The position numbers and the translations under genes are program-made. The notes below the pieces were generated by a model. It searched no databases and was not told where the DNA came from. It saw nothing but the letters and a program-made list of their open reading frames with translations. From Siderastrea radians (lineage: Eukaryota; Cnidaria; Anthozoa; Scleractinia; Rhizangiidae), in contig OZ024898.1 in the NCBI GenBank assembly GCA_964017195.1, positions 17,042,475 to 17,106,474 of the forward strand: a stretch of DNA of 64,000 nt. The letters run 5' to 3'. Numbering within the stretch: the first letter of the stretch is position 1; each line of letters begins with the position of its first letter. This document shows, in pieces, positions 1-13,383 of this stretch.

Positions 1-3000
1 TAAGTTGTCTCTGGCACTATCTGAAAAACTGAGTACTCATCACTCATAACGGAACGGAGAATTGCTAGTTGGGTGTGCTACACTTCGCAAGACAGGAGGT
101 AACAGTTATCTCCAGCACTTTCTGCAAAGCTGAGTTCTCATGTCACTCGTAACGGGCAAAAGTTGTCTTTCGTCGTAGACGGCTCAAACTTCCACAATGT
201 ACTAAGGGCATTAAATTCATCATGAAGTAGGAGGTATGACTTGTCTTTCGGAAGTCCTGAAAAATCAAATTCTCCAGTCACTCATAACGGAGAAAACTGG
301 TCGTGCGTCCTACAAGATTTTTACTTGGAGAAAGTACAGGAGACATCAAAATCATCGTAAAACAAGAGGTATGAGTTGTTTCCGCCACTTTCTGAAAAGT
401 TGAGTTCTCACGTCACTCATAACGGAGAATACTTGTTTGGCGTCGTAGAAGACTCAAACTTCCAGAAACTTCCAAAAAGACATCAAAGTCATCGCAAAAC
501 AGGACGTATGAGTTGTCTCTATTACTTTTTGAAGGATTAAGTTCTCATGTCATCTTAACGGAGAAACTTTGTCTTGCGTTGTACAAGGCGTAAATTTCTA
601 GAATGCACTGCCACTTACGAAATTCTCAAAAAACCGGCGACTTCAGCCGGGCAACTTTGAAAAATTGACTTATCCAGTTGCTCTAAATGGAGAGAATTCG
701 TTGAGAGTCGTACCAGGCTAAAACTTGAAGAATAAACTAAGTAGATTAAAATCATCCTGAAACAGGTTGTTCATCCTACAAAAAGTAAACTTGCAAAATG
801 TACGGGAGACATCAACATCATTATAAAAAAGGAAGTACGCGTTGTCTCCGGGACTTTGTGAAGAGTTGCGTTCTCACGTCACTCATCACGGAGAACACTT
901 GTTGGGCGTCGTACAAGACTCAAACTTGCAGAATGTAATAAAGGCATAAAACTCATCGCAAAACAGGAGGTACAAGTTCCGTCCTGTGATTTTTGAGCAG
1001 TTAAGTTATCACGTCACTCATGACGGAGAAAACTTGTCTTGTGTCCTGCCGATATCGAAATCCTCATAAAACGGGCGATTTCAGCTGTGCCTTAAAACCT
1101 TTGAAAAATCGGGCTACCCAGTGACCCTTAATGAAGAAAGTTCGCTCTGCGTCGTACCAGGCCGAAACTTCCAGAATGTACTAAAGACACCAAAATTATC
1201 GTAAATCGGGAGGTATGAGTTGTGCCCACAATTTTCTGAAACGTTGAGTTCTCATGTCACTCGTAACGGAGAAAACTTGTCTTCCGTCATACACGACTCA
1301 AACTTCCAGGAGGAATAAGGACATTAAAATCTTCATGAAACCGGAGGCATGACATGTCTTTGGCCTTTCCTAAAGGTTGAGTTCTAACGTCACTCATAAC
1401 GGAGAATACTGGTTGTGCGTCGTACAAGAGTTAAGGTTGCAGAATGTAGAGGACACAGCACATTTATCGTAAAACAGGAGATATGAGCTCTCTCCGGCAG
1501 CTTGTGGAGAGTTAAGTGCTCACCTTACTCATGAGAGGGAAAACTCGCCTCGGGTCGTAAAGCGCGTAAACTTCCAGAATGTACTTCCGATATCGAAAGA
1601 AGAGTTGAGTTCTCACGTTACTCATAATGCAGAATACTGGTTGGCCGTTGTACACGACTCAAACTTGCATAATGTACAAAAGTCATCGCAAAAGAGGACG
1701 TAGAAGTTCCCTTCGGTACTTTTGAGGAGTTAAGTTCTCACGTCACTCATGACGGAAAAAACTTGTCTTGTGCCTTACAGGGCGTAAACGTGCAGAATAT
1801 CCTGCCGATATCGAAATCCTCATAAAACGGGCAATTTCAGCTGTGCCTAAAAACCTTTGAAAAATCGAGCTATCCAGTGACCCATAATGAGGAAAGTTCC
1901 CTCTGCGTCGTACCAGGCTGGAACTTGGACACCAAAATTGTCGCAAATCTGGAGGTATAAGTTGTGCCCATAATTTTCTGCAAAGTTAACTTCTCATGTC
2001 ACTTGTAACGGAGAAAAGTTGTCTTGCGTCATACACGACTCAAACCTCCACGACATTAAAATCATCATGAAACTGGAGGTATGACTTGTCTTTGGCCTTT
2101 CCTTAAAGTTGAGTTCTAACGTCACTCATAACAATGAATACTGGCTGGGTGTCGTACAAGAAGACTTAAACTTGCAGAATGGACAAAAGACAAAAGTTAT
2201 CGTAAAACAGGAGTTATAAGTTGTCCTCGGCACCTTTTGAGGAGTTACGTTGTTACGTCACTCATGACGGAGAAAACCCGTCTTTGTTCGGACAGGGCGT
2301 AAACTTCCAGAATGTCCTGACGATACCGAAACCCTCGTAAAAGCGGCTGTTTCAGCCGTAACTGCCAGCTTTAGAAAAGTCGAATTACACGGTGACTCAT
2401 AATGAAGAAAATTCGTTTTGTGTCGTACCAGGCTGAAACTTGAAGAGGGTACTAAGAACATTAAAACCATCCTAAAACAGAAGGTATGACTTGTCTCCGG
2501 CACTTTCTGAAAAATTAAGTTCTCTCGTCACTCATGACGGAGAATGCTAGTTGGTCGTGGTGCACATGGTAAGACAGGAGGTATGAGCTATCTCCAGCAC
2601 TTTCTGCAAAGCTGAGTTCTGAAGTCACTCGTAAGGGGCAAAAGATGTCTTTCCTCGTAGACGGCTGAAACCTCCAGAATGCACTAAGGGCATTAAATTC
2701 ATAATAAAATAGGAGGTATGACTTGTCTTTGGGAAGTCCTGAAAAATCAAGTTCTCCAGTCACTCATAACAGAGAAAACTGGTCGTACGTCCTACAAGAG
2801 TCAACCTTGGAGAAAGTACAGGAGACATCAAAATCATCGTAAAACAGGAGGTATGAGTTCTCTCCGCTACAGTTGAGTTCTCAGGTTACTCATAACGGAG
2901 AATACTTGTTGGGTGTCGTAAAAGACTCAAACTTGCAGAATGTACCAAAGAGAAAAAGACATCGCAAAAGAGGAAGTATGAGTTGTCTCCACCACTTCTT

Positions 3001-5456
3001 AAAGGATTAAGTTCTGATCTCATCATGACGGAGAAACTTCGTCTTGCGTTGTACAAGGCGTAAATTTCCAGAATGCACTTTCGATAGCGAAATTCTCATA
3101 AAACCGGCGATTTCAGCTGTGCTTGGCAAATTTTGAAAAATTGACTCATCCAGATACTCTAAATGGAGAGAATTCGTTGAGCTTCGTACCTGGATGAAAC
3201 TTGAAGAATGAACTAAGGACATAAAAATGATCCTGAAACAGGTTGTGCATCCTACAAAACTTAAACTTGCAGGATGTACAGGATACATCAATATCATTAT
3301 AAAACAGGAGGTATGCGTTGTCTCCGGCACTTTCTGAAAAGTTGTTCTCACGTCACTCATCACGGAGAACACTTGTTGGGCGTCGTAGAAGACTCAAACT
3401 TGCAAAATGTACAAAAGACATAAAAGTCATCGCAAAACAGGAGGTATGCGTTGCCTCCTGTACTGTTTGAGGAGCTAAAATCTCACATCACTCATGACGG
3501 AGAAAACTTGTCTTGCGTCGTACACGGCTGAAGCTTTGCAGAATGTACAAAAGATATAAACGTGATCGTAAAACAGGAGGAATGAGTTGTCTCCTTCATT
3601 TTCTGAAAAGGTGAGTCCTCATGTCATCCATAACGGATAATACTGCTTGTGCGTGGTACAAGACGTAGTTTCAGAATGTAGAGGACACATCTAATTCATC
3701 GTAAAACAGGAGGTATGAGTGCTGTCCAGCACTTTGTGGAGAGTTAAGTGATCACGACACTCACAGAGAAAACGCCTCGGGTCGTACAGGGCGTAAACTT
3801 CCAGAATTTACTTCCGATATCGAAAGAAAAGTTCATTTCTCACGTTACTCATAACACAGAATACTGGTTGGGCCTCGTACAAGATTCAAAGTTGCAGAAT
3901 GTACAAAAGACATAAAAGTCATCGCAAAACAGGACGTATAAGTTGCCTCCTTTACTTTTTGGGGAGTTAAGTTCTCACGTCACTCATGACGGAGAATGCT
4001 ACTTGGTCGTGGTGCACATCGTAAGACAGAAGGTATGAGTTATCTCCAGCACTTTCTGCAAAGTAGAGTTCCCATGTAACTCGTAACGGACAAAAGTTGT
4101 CTTACTTCGTACACGGCTCAATCTCAGAGAATGTACTAACGACATTAAATTCATCATGAAATAGGAGGTATGCTTTGTCTCCGGCACTTTCGGAAAACTT
4201 AAGTTCTCTCGTCATTCTTAACAGGGAATACTGGTTGTGCGTGCTACGAGACTTAAACATGCAAAAAGTACAGAAGACATCAAAATCATCGTATAACAGG
4301 AGATATGAGTTGTCTCAGCCACTTTCTAAAAAGTCGAGTTCTCAGGTCACCCATAAAGGAGAATACTTGTTTGGCGTCGTACAAGACTCAAACTTCCAGA
4401 AACTTCCAAAAAGACATAAAAGTCATTACAAAACAGGAGGTATGAGTTGCCTCCTGTACTTTTTGAGGGGTTAAGTTCTGACTTCACTAATAACAAAGAA
4501 CTTGTCTTGCGTCGTACTTGGCTGAAACTTGCAGAATGTAAAAAAGATATAAATGTAATCGTAAAACTGGAGGAATGAGTTGTCTCTGGTATTTTCTTAA
4601 AACCTGATTTCTCATGTCACTCATAACAGAGAATGCTAGTTGTGCGTCGTAGAAGACTTAAAGTTGAAGAATGTAGAAGACACAAAAAATCATCGTAAAA
4701 CAGGGGGTATGAGTTCTCTCCGGCACTTTAGTAAGTGATCACGACACTCATGGCCGAGAAACCTCGCCTCGGGTCGTACGGCGCGTAAACTTCCAGAATG
4801 TACTTCCATTATCGAAAGAAGAGTTGAGTTCTCACGTCACTCGTGACGCAGAATACTGCGTACAAGACTCAAGCTTGCAGTGTGTACAAGCGACGTAAAA
4901 GTCATCGTGAAAAAGGAGACTTGAGTTGTTTGCTGCACTTTCTGCAAAGTGGAGTATCATTTGACTCGTAACGGGCAAAAGTTGTCTTGCGTCGTGCGCG
5001 GCTCAAACTTCCAGAATGTACTACGGACATTAAAATCATCGTGGAACAGGAGGTATGACTTGTCTTTGGTACCTCTATGGAAAATTGAGTTCTCCAATCA
5101 CTCGTAACGGAGAAAACTGGTCATGTGTGCTACAAAAGTTACACTTCGAGAGTGTACAGGAGACATCAAAATCATCGTAAAACGGGAGGTATGAGTTACC
5201 TCCGGCACATTTTGAGGAGTTAAGTTCTCACGTCACTCATGACGGAAAAAACTTGTCTTGTGTCTTACAAGGCATAAACGTGCAGAATGTCCTGCCGATA
5301 TCGAAATCCTCATAAAACGGGCAATTTCAGCTGTGCCTAAAAACCTTTGAAAAATCGAGCTATCCAGTGACCCATAATGAAGAAAGTTCGCTCTGCGTCG
5401 TACCAGGCTGAAACCTACAGAATGTACAAAGGATGTAAATGGCACCGTAAATCACG

Positions 5457-5905
5457 AGGAATGAGTTGTCTCCAGGATTTTCTGAAAACCTCATGTCACT
5501 CATGACGGAGAATACAGGTTGTGCTTCGTACAAGACAAAGTTGCAGAATGTAGAGGACACATCAAATTCATCGTAAAACGGGAGGTAAGAGTTCTCTCCG
5601 GCACTTTTTGAAGAGTTAAGTGATCACGTCATTCATGACAGAGAAACCTCGGCTCGGTTCATACAGCGCGTAAACTTCCAGAATTTACTTCCGATATCGA
5701 AAGAATAGTTGAGTACTCACGTTACTCATAACGTAGAATACTGGCTGGGCGTCGTACAAGACTCAAACTTGCAGCATATAAAAACGACGTAAAAGTCATC
5801 GTGAAAAAAGTGGTTTGAGTTGTTTCCTACATTTTGTGCAAAGTTGAGTATCATTTGACTCGTAACGGGCAAAAGTTGTCTTGCGTCGTACGCGGCTCAA
5901 ACTTC
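5457..5905. repeat. Local satellite duplication, copy A
   Basis: About 450 bp of satellite shared with 7808-8245 at clearly higher identity than ordinary neighbours. The shared markers are private: TGAAAACCTCATGTCACTC with a shortened monomer, GAAACCTCGGCTCGGTTCAT, and a GTTTGAGTTGTTTCCT variant. The offset is about 2.35 kb. This looks like a multi-monomer exchange product. Confidence 0.7.
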
Positions 5906-6110
5906 CAAAATGTACCTAGGGCATTAAAATGATCATGAAACAGGAGGTATCACGTGTCTTTGGCCTTTCCTAAAGGTTGCGCTCTAACGTCACTGACAAC
6001 GGAGAATACTGGTTGGGCGTCGTACACGATTGAAACTTGCAGAATGTACAAAAGATATAAATGTCAGAAAATGTCGGAAAACAGGTATATTCTGGTATAT
6101 TCTGAAAAGG

Positions 6111-6253
6111 GGCTTTACCTCGGTGTAAGAACCTGTGAAACTCACGGATGACGTAAAACAAAGGAAACAAAAACATTTTAAACAATGCCGTACAGCAAAA
6201 CAAAAGCTAACAAACAAAGAAAATCTTGTCAGGTTCTTACACCGAGGTAAACC
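6111..6253. mobile_element. 143-bp TIR element (MITE) with 9-bp target duplication
   Basis: The sequence CTGAAAAGG occurs at both edges (6102-6110 and 6254-6262); in uninterrupted monomers it occurs once. The insert begins GGCTTTACCTCGG and its reverse complement begins GGTTTACCTCGG. The inverted arms continue through GTGTAAGAACCTG (arms about 24 bp, one base different in length). There is no coding capacity. A 9-bp duplication with short inverted ends fits a non-autonomous Mutator-like or Merlin-like element; the family assignment is inference. Confidence 0.85.
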
Positions 6254-7807
6254 CTGAAAAGGTGAGTCCTCATGTCACTCATAACGGAGAATACTGGTTC
6301 GGCGTCGCACAAGACTCAAACTTGCAGAATGCAAAAAAGGCAAAACGTGCAGAATATCCTGCCGATACCGAAACCCTCGTAAAAGCGGCGCTTTCAGCTT
6401 TAACTGGCAACTTAAGAAAAGTCGATATTACACGGAAACTCATAATGAAGAAAATTCGTTTTGTGTCGTACCAGGCTGAAACTTGAGGAATGTACTAAGA
6501 ACATTAAAATCATCGCAAAACAGGAGGTATAAGTTGTCTCTGGCACTATCTGAAAAACTGAGTACTCACATCACTCATAACGGAACGGAGAATTGCTTCT
6601 TGGGTGTGCTACACATCGCAAGACACGAAGGTATCAGTTATCTCGAGCACTTTCTGCAAAGCTGAGTTCTCCTGTCACTCGGCATTAAATTCATCATAAA
6701 TAGGAGTTCTCCAGTCACTCATAAAGGAGAAAACTGGTCGTGCGTCCTACAAGAGTTAAACTTGGAAAAAGTACAGGAGACATCATAATCATCATAATCA
6801 TCATCGTAAAACAGGAGGTGTGAGTTGTCTCTCCCACTTTCTAAAAAGTGAGTTCTCACGTCACTCATAACGGCGAATACTTCTTTGCCCTCGTGCAAGA
6901 CTCAAACTTCAAGAAACTTCCAAAAATACATAAAATTTATTTCAAAACAGGAGGTATGAGTTGTCTCCAGCACGTTTTGAAGGATTAAGTTCTCATGTCA
7001 TCTTGACGGGGAAACCTCGTCTTGCGTTGTACAAGGCGTAAATTTCCAGATTGCACTGCCGATAGCGAAATTCTCACAAAACCGGCGACTTCAGCTGTGC
7101 CTTGCAACTTTTGACTTATCCAGTGACTGTAAATGGAGAGTATTCGTTTGGAGTCGTATTAGGCTAAGACTTGAAGAATGAACTAAGTAGATTAAAATGA
7201 TCCTGAAACAGATTGCGCATCCTACAAAACCTAAACTTGCAGAATGTACAGGAGACATCAATATCATTATAAAACAGGAAGTATGAGTTGTCTCCGGCAC
7301 TTTCTGAAAAGATGAGTTCTCACGTCACTCATCACGGAGAACACTTGTTGGGCGTCATAAGAGACTAAAACTTGCAGAATGTACAAAACGCATAAAAGTT
7401 ATCGCAAAACAGGAGGTATGAATGCCTCCGGTACTTTTTGAGGAGTTAAGTTTTCACATCACTCATGACGGAGAAAACTTGTCTTGTGTCTTACAGGGCG
7501 TAAACGTGCAGAATGTCCTGGCGATAGCCAAATCCTCATAAATTGGGCGATTTCAGCTGTGCCTAAAAACCTTTGAAAAATCGAGCTATCCAATAATGAA
7601 GAAAGTTCGCTGTGCATCGCACCAGGCTGAAACTTGCAGAATGTACTAAGGACACCAAAATTATCGTAAGTCAGGAGATATGTGTTGTGCCCACCGTGTT
7701 CTGCAAAGTTGAGTTCTCATGTCACTCCGGACGGGAAAGACTTGTCGTGTCGTACACGGCTAAAACTTGCAGAATTTACAAAAGATATAAATGTCACCGA
7801 AAAAGAG

Positions 7808-8245
7808 GAGGAATGAGTTGTCTCCAGTATTTTCTGAAAACCTCATGTCACTCATAACGGAGAATACAGGTTGTGTGTGCTTCGTACCAGACAAAGTTGC
7901 AGAATGTAGAGGACACATCAAATTCATCGTAAAACAGGAGGTATGAGTTCTCTCCGGCACTTTTTCAAGAGTTAAGTGATCACGTCATTCATGACAGAGA
8001 AACCTCGGCTCGGTTCATACAGCGCGTAAACTTCCAGAATTTACTTCCGATATCGAAAGAAGAGTTGAGTTCTCACGTTACTCATAACGTAGAATACTGG
8101 TTGGGTGTCGCACAATACACAAACTTGGAGCATGTACAAACGACGTAAAAGTCATCGTGAAAAAGGTTTGAGTTGTTTCCTGCACTTTCTGCAAAGTTGA
8201 GTATTATTTGACTCGTAACGGGCAAAAGTTGTCTTGGGTCGTACG
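7808..8245. repeat. Local satellite duplication, copy B
   Basis: Partner of 5457-5905, with the same private variants (the shortened AACCTCATGTCACTC monomer and CCTCGGCTCGGTTCATACAG). Its right part runs into the longer block also found near 57.2 kb, so this piece was shuffled more than once. Confidence 0.7.
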
Positions 8246-11200
8246 CGGCCCAAACTTCCAGAATGTACTAAGGACGTTAAAATTATCGTGGAACAGGAGT
8301 TATGTCTTGTCTTTGGTACTTGCAGGAAAACTGAGTCCTCCAATCCCTCATAACGGAGAAAACTGGTCGTGTGTCGTACAAGAGTCACACTTTGAGAGAG
8401 TACAGGAGACATCAAAATCATCGTGAAACGGGAGGTGTGAGTTACCTCCGGCACTTTTTGAGGAGTTAAGTTCTCAAGTCACTCATGACGGAGAAAACTT
8501 GTCTTGTGTCGTACAGGGCGTAAACGTGGAGAATTTCCTTCCGATATCGAAATCCTCATAAAACAGCCGATTTCAGCTGTGCCTAAGAACCTTTCAAAAA
8601 TCGAGCTATCCAGTGACACACAATGAGCATGGTTCACTCTGCGTCGTACCAGGCTGAAACTTGCAGAATGTACTAAGGACACCAAAATTATGGTAAATGA
8701 GGAAGTATGAGTTGCGCCCGCTACTTTCCGCAAAGGTGAGTTCTCATGTCACTCGTAAGGGAGAAAAGTTGTCTTGCTTCATACAGGACTCAAACTTCGA
8801 GGAAGTCAAACCGGTGGTATGACTTGCCTTTGCCCTTTCCTAAAGGGTGAGTTCTAACGTCACTCATAATGGAGAAAACTGGTCATCCGTCCTACAAGAG
8901 GTAAACTTTCAGAAAGTACAGGAGACATCAAAATCATCGTAAAACAGGAGGTATGAGTTGTCTCCGCCACTTTCAAAAAAGTTGAGTTCTCATGTCACTC
9001 ATAACGGAGAATACTTGTTTGGCGTCGTGCAAGACTCAAACGTCCAGAAACTCCCAAAACAGGAGGTATGGGTTGTCTCCAGCACGTTTTGAAGGATTAA
9101 GTTCTCATGTCATCGTGACAGAGAAATCTCGTCTTGCGTTGTACAAGGTGTTAATTTCCAGAATACACTGCCTATGGCGAAATTCTCATAAAACCGACGA
9201 CTTCAGCTGTGCCTAGCAACTTTTGAAAATTTGCCTTATCCAGTGACTCTAAATAGAGAGATTTCGTTTACAGTCGTACCAGTGTAAGACTTGGAGAATG
9301 AACTAAGTAGTTTAAAATGATCCTGAAACAGGTTGTGCATCCTACAAAACCTTAACTTGCAGAATGTACAGGAGACATCAATACCATTATAAAACAGGAA
9401 GTAAGTGTTGTCCCCGGCAACTTCTAAAAATTTGAGTTCTTACCTCACCCATCACGGAGAACACTTGTTGGGCGTCGTACAAGACTCAAACTTGCAGAAA
9501 GTACAAAAGGGATAAAAGTCATTGCAAAACAGGAGGTATGAGTGAGCTCCTGTACTTTTTAAGGAATTAAGTTCTCACATCACTCATGACGAAGAAAACT
9601 TGTCTTGTTTCGTACACGGTTGAAACTCTCAGAATGTACATATGATATAAATGTCATCGTAAAAACATGAGGAATGAGTTCTCTCCGGTATTTTGTGAAA
9701 AGCGTAGTACTCATGTCACTCATAACGGAGAATATTGGTTCTGCGTCGTACAAGATTTAAAGTTTCAGAATGTAGAGGAGACATCAACATCATCGTTAAA
9801 CAGGAGGTATGAGTTCTCTCCGGCACTTTGAGGAGAGTTAAGTGCTTACCTCACTCATGACAGGGAAAGCTCGCCTCCTGTCGTACAGCGCGTCAACTTC
9901 CAGATTGTCCTTCCGATGTCGAAAGAAGGGTTGAGTCCTCATATCACTCATAACGGATAATACTGGTGTTTGGCGTCGGACAAGACTCAAACTTGCAGAA
10001 TATACAAAAGACATAAACATCATCGCAAAACAGGAGGTATGAGTTGCCTTGGGTACTTTTTGAGCAGCTATGTTCGTACGCCACTCATGACGGAGAAAAC
10101 TTGTCTTGTGTCTTACAGGGCGTTAACGCGCAGAATGTCCTGCCGATATCGAAATCCTCATAAAACTGACGATTTCAGATGTGCCTATAAACCTTTAAAA
10201 AATCGAGCTATCCAGTGACCCATTATGAAGAAAATTCGCCCTGCGTCGTACCAGCTGAAACTTACAGAATGTACTAAGGACATCAAAATTATCGTAAGTC
10301 AGGAGGTATGAGTTGTGCCCACCATTTTCTGCAATGACTTCTCATGTCAGTCATGACGGAAAAACTTGTCTTGCGTCGTACACGGCTGAAACTTGCAGAA
10401 TTTACTAAGGACATTAAAATCATCGTGGAACAGTAGGTTTGACTTGTCTTTGGTATTTTCTGGAAAACTGAGTTCTCCAATCTCTCATAACGGAGAGAAC
10501 TAGTCGTGTGTCCTACAAGAGTTACACTTGGAGAGAGTACATCGTAAAACGGGAGGTATGAGTTACCTCCGGCACTTTTTGAGGAGTTAAGTTCTCACAT
10601 CACTCATGACGGAGAAAACTTGTGTTGTGTCGTACACGGCTGAAACTTGCAGAATGTACAAAGGATATAAATGCCATCGTAAAAACAGGAGGAATGAGTT
10701 GTCTCTGGTATTTTTTGACAAGCTGAGTCCTCAGGTCAGTCATAGCGGAGAATACTCGTATTGCTTCGCGCAAGACAAAGTTGCAGAATGTAGAGAACAC
10801 ATTAAATTCATCGGAAAAGAGGAGGTATGAGTTGTCTCAGGCACTTTGTGGAGAGTTAAGTGCTCACCTCACTCATGACGAGGAAAACTCGCCTCGGGTC
10901 GTTCAGTGCGTAAACTTCCAGAATGTACTTCCGAATCTAAAGAAGAGTTGAGTTCTCACGTAACTCATAACGCAGAATTCTGGTTGGGTGTTGTACGAGA
11001 CTCAAACTTGCAATATGTACAAAAGACGTAAGAGTCATCGCAAAACAGCAGATCTGAGTTGCCTCCTGTACTTTTTGAGGGGTTAAGTTCTCACATCACT
11101 GGAAAGCACTGGAAAATCGAGCTATCCGGTGACCCATAATAAAGAAAGTTCGCTCTGCGTCGTACCAGGCCGAAACTTGCAGAATGTACTAAGGACACCA

Positions 11201-12430
11201 AAATTATCGTGTCAGGAGGTATAATTTGTGCCCACCATTTTCTGCAAAGTTGTCTTCTCATGACACTCATGACGGAAAAAACTTGTCTTGCGTCGTACAC
11301 GGCTGAAACTTGCAGAATGTAATAAAGACATAAATGTCATCGTAAAACAGGAGGAATGAGTTGTCTCTAGTATTTTCTGAAAAGCTGAGTCGTCATATCA
11401 CTCATAACGGAGAATACTGGTTAGGCGTCGTAAAAGACTCAAACTTGCAGTATTTACAAAAGACATAAAAGTCATCGTAAAACAGGAGGTATAAGGTGTC
11501 CTCGGCACCTTTTGAGGAGTTACGTTCTTACGTCGCTCATGACGGAGAAAACTCGTCTTGGGTCGTACAGGGCGTAAACTTCCAGAATGTCTTGCCGATT
11601 CGGAAACCCTAGTGGAACCGGCGGTTTCAACTGTAACTGGCAACTTTAGAAAAGTCGAATTACACGGTGACTCATAATGAAGAAAATTCGTTTTGTGTCG
11701 AACCAGGCTGAATTTTGAAGAATGTACTAAGAACATTAAAATCGTCGTAAAACAGAAGGTATGACTTGTCTGCGGCACGTTTTGAAAAATTAAGTTTTCT
11801 CATCACTCATAACAGGGAATACTGGCTGTCCATGCTACAAGACTTAAACATGAAGAAAGTACAGGAAATATCAAAATCGTCGCAAAACGGGAGGTATGAG
11901 TTGTCTCCGGCACTGTCTGAAAAAATGAGTTCTCACGTCACTCAAAACGGAACGCAGAATTGCTAGTTGGGTGTAGCACATCGTAAAACAGGAGGTATGA
12001 GTTATCTCCATGCCTTTCTTAAAAGCTGACTTCTTATGTCACTCGTAGCGGGCAAAAGTTGTCTTTCATCGTAGAAGGCTCGAACTTCAAGAATGTAATA
12101 AGGGCATCAAATTCATCATGAAATAGGAGGTATGACTTGTCTTTGGGAAAACCTGAAAAATCAAATTCTCCAGTCACTCACAACGGAGAAAACTGGTCGT
12201 GCGTCCTACAAGAGTTAAACTTGGAGAAAGTACAGGAGACATCAAAATTATGGTAAAACAAGAGGTATGAGTTGTCTCCGGCGCATCCTAACAAGTTGAG
12301 TTCTCACGTAACTCATAGCGGAGAATAATTGTTTGGCGTCGACTTAACCTTCCAGAAACTTCCAAAAAGACATAAACGTCATCGTAAAACAGGAAGTATG
12401 AGTTGTCTCCGGCACTTTGTGAAGTGTTAA
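8150..12430. repeat. Long satellite duplication, copy 1
   Basis: About 4.3 kb that matches about 57175-61260 in the same orientation and monomer order. Unmistakable shared variants include TTGAGCAGCTATGTTCGTAC (about 10055 and about 58967) and TCTGCAATGACTTCTCATG (about 10329 and about 59238). Copy 1 differs by monomer-scale indels. It has about 107 bp near 8.76 kb and a whole extra monomer near 11.35-11.48 kb that copy 2 lacks, and it lacks about 120 bp near 11.10 kb that copy 2 has. At 12427-12430 it carries the intact TTAA at which copy 2 is interrupted by a transposon, so it is the empty site. Confidence 0.88.
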
Positions 12431-13383
12431 GTGCTCACGTCACTCATGACAGAGAAACTTCGTCTTGCGTTGTACAAGGCGTAAAATTCCAGAATGCACT
12501 GCCATTTGCGAAATTTTCATAAAACGGGCGATTTCAGCTGTGCCTGGTTTTCAGCTGTGCCTGGTTTCGTTTACAGTCGTACCAGGCTAAAACGTGAAGA
12601 ATGAACTAAGTTGATTAAAATGATCCTGAAACAGGTTGTGCATCCTACAAAACCTAAACTTGCAGAATGTACAGGAGACATAAATATCATTATAAAACAG
12701 GAAGTGTGAGTTGTCTCCGGCACTTTATGAAAAATTGAGTTCTCACGTCACTCATCACGGAGAACACTTGTTGGGCGTCGTACAAGACTCAAACTTGCAG
12801 AATGTACAAAAGTCATCAAAGTCATCGGAAAACAGGAGGTATGAGTTGCCTCCTGTACTTTTTGAGGAGTTAGGTTCTCACATCACTCATGACGGAGAAA
12901 ACTTGTCTTGCGTCGTACACGGCTGAAACTTGCAGAATGTACAAAGGATATAAATGTCATCGTAAAAACAAGAGATATGAGTTGTCTCCGGTATTTTATG
13001 AAAAGCTTACTCCTCATTTCACTCATAACGGAAGATACTGGTTGTGGTTGGTACAAAACTTAAAGTTGGACAATGTAGAGGAGACATCAACATCATCGTA
13101 AAACATGAGGTATGAGTTCTCTCCGGTACTTTGTGAAGAGTTAAGTGCTCACGTCACTCAGGACAGAAAAAACTCGCCTCGGGTCGTACGACACGGAACC
13201 TTCCAGAATGTACTTGCGATATCGAAAGAAGAGTTGAGGTTTCACGTTACTCATAACTCAGAATACTGGCTGGGCGTCGTACAAGACTCAAACTTGCAGC
13301 ACGTACCAACGACGTAAAAGTCATCGTGGAAAAGAAGGTTTGAGTTGTTTCCAGCACTTTCTGCAAAGATGAGTACCATTTGA

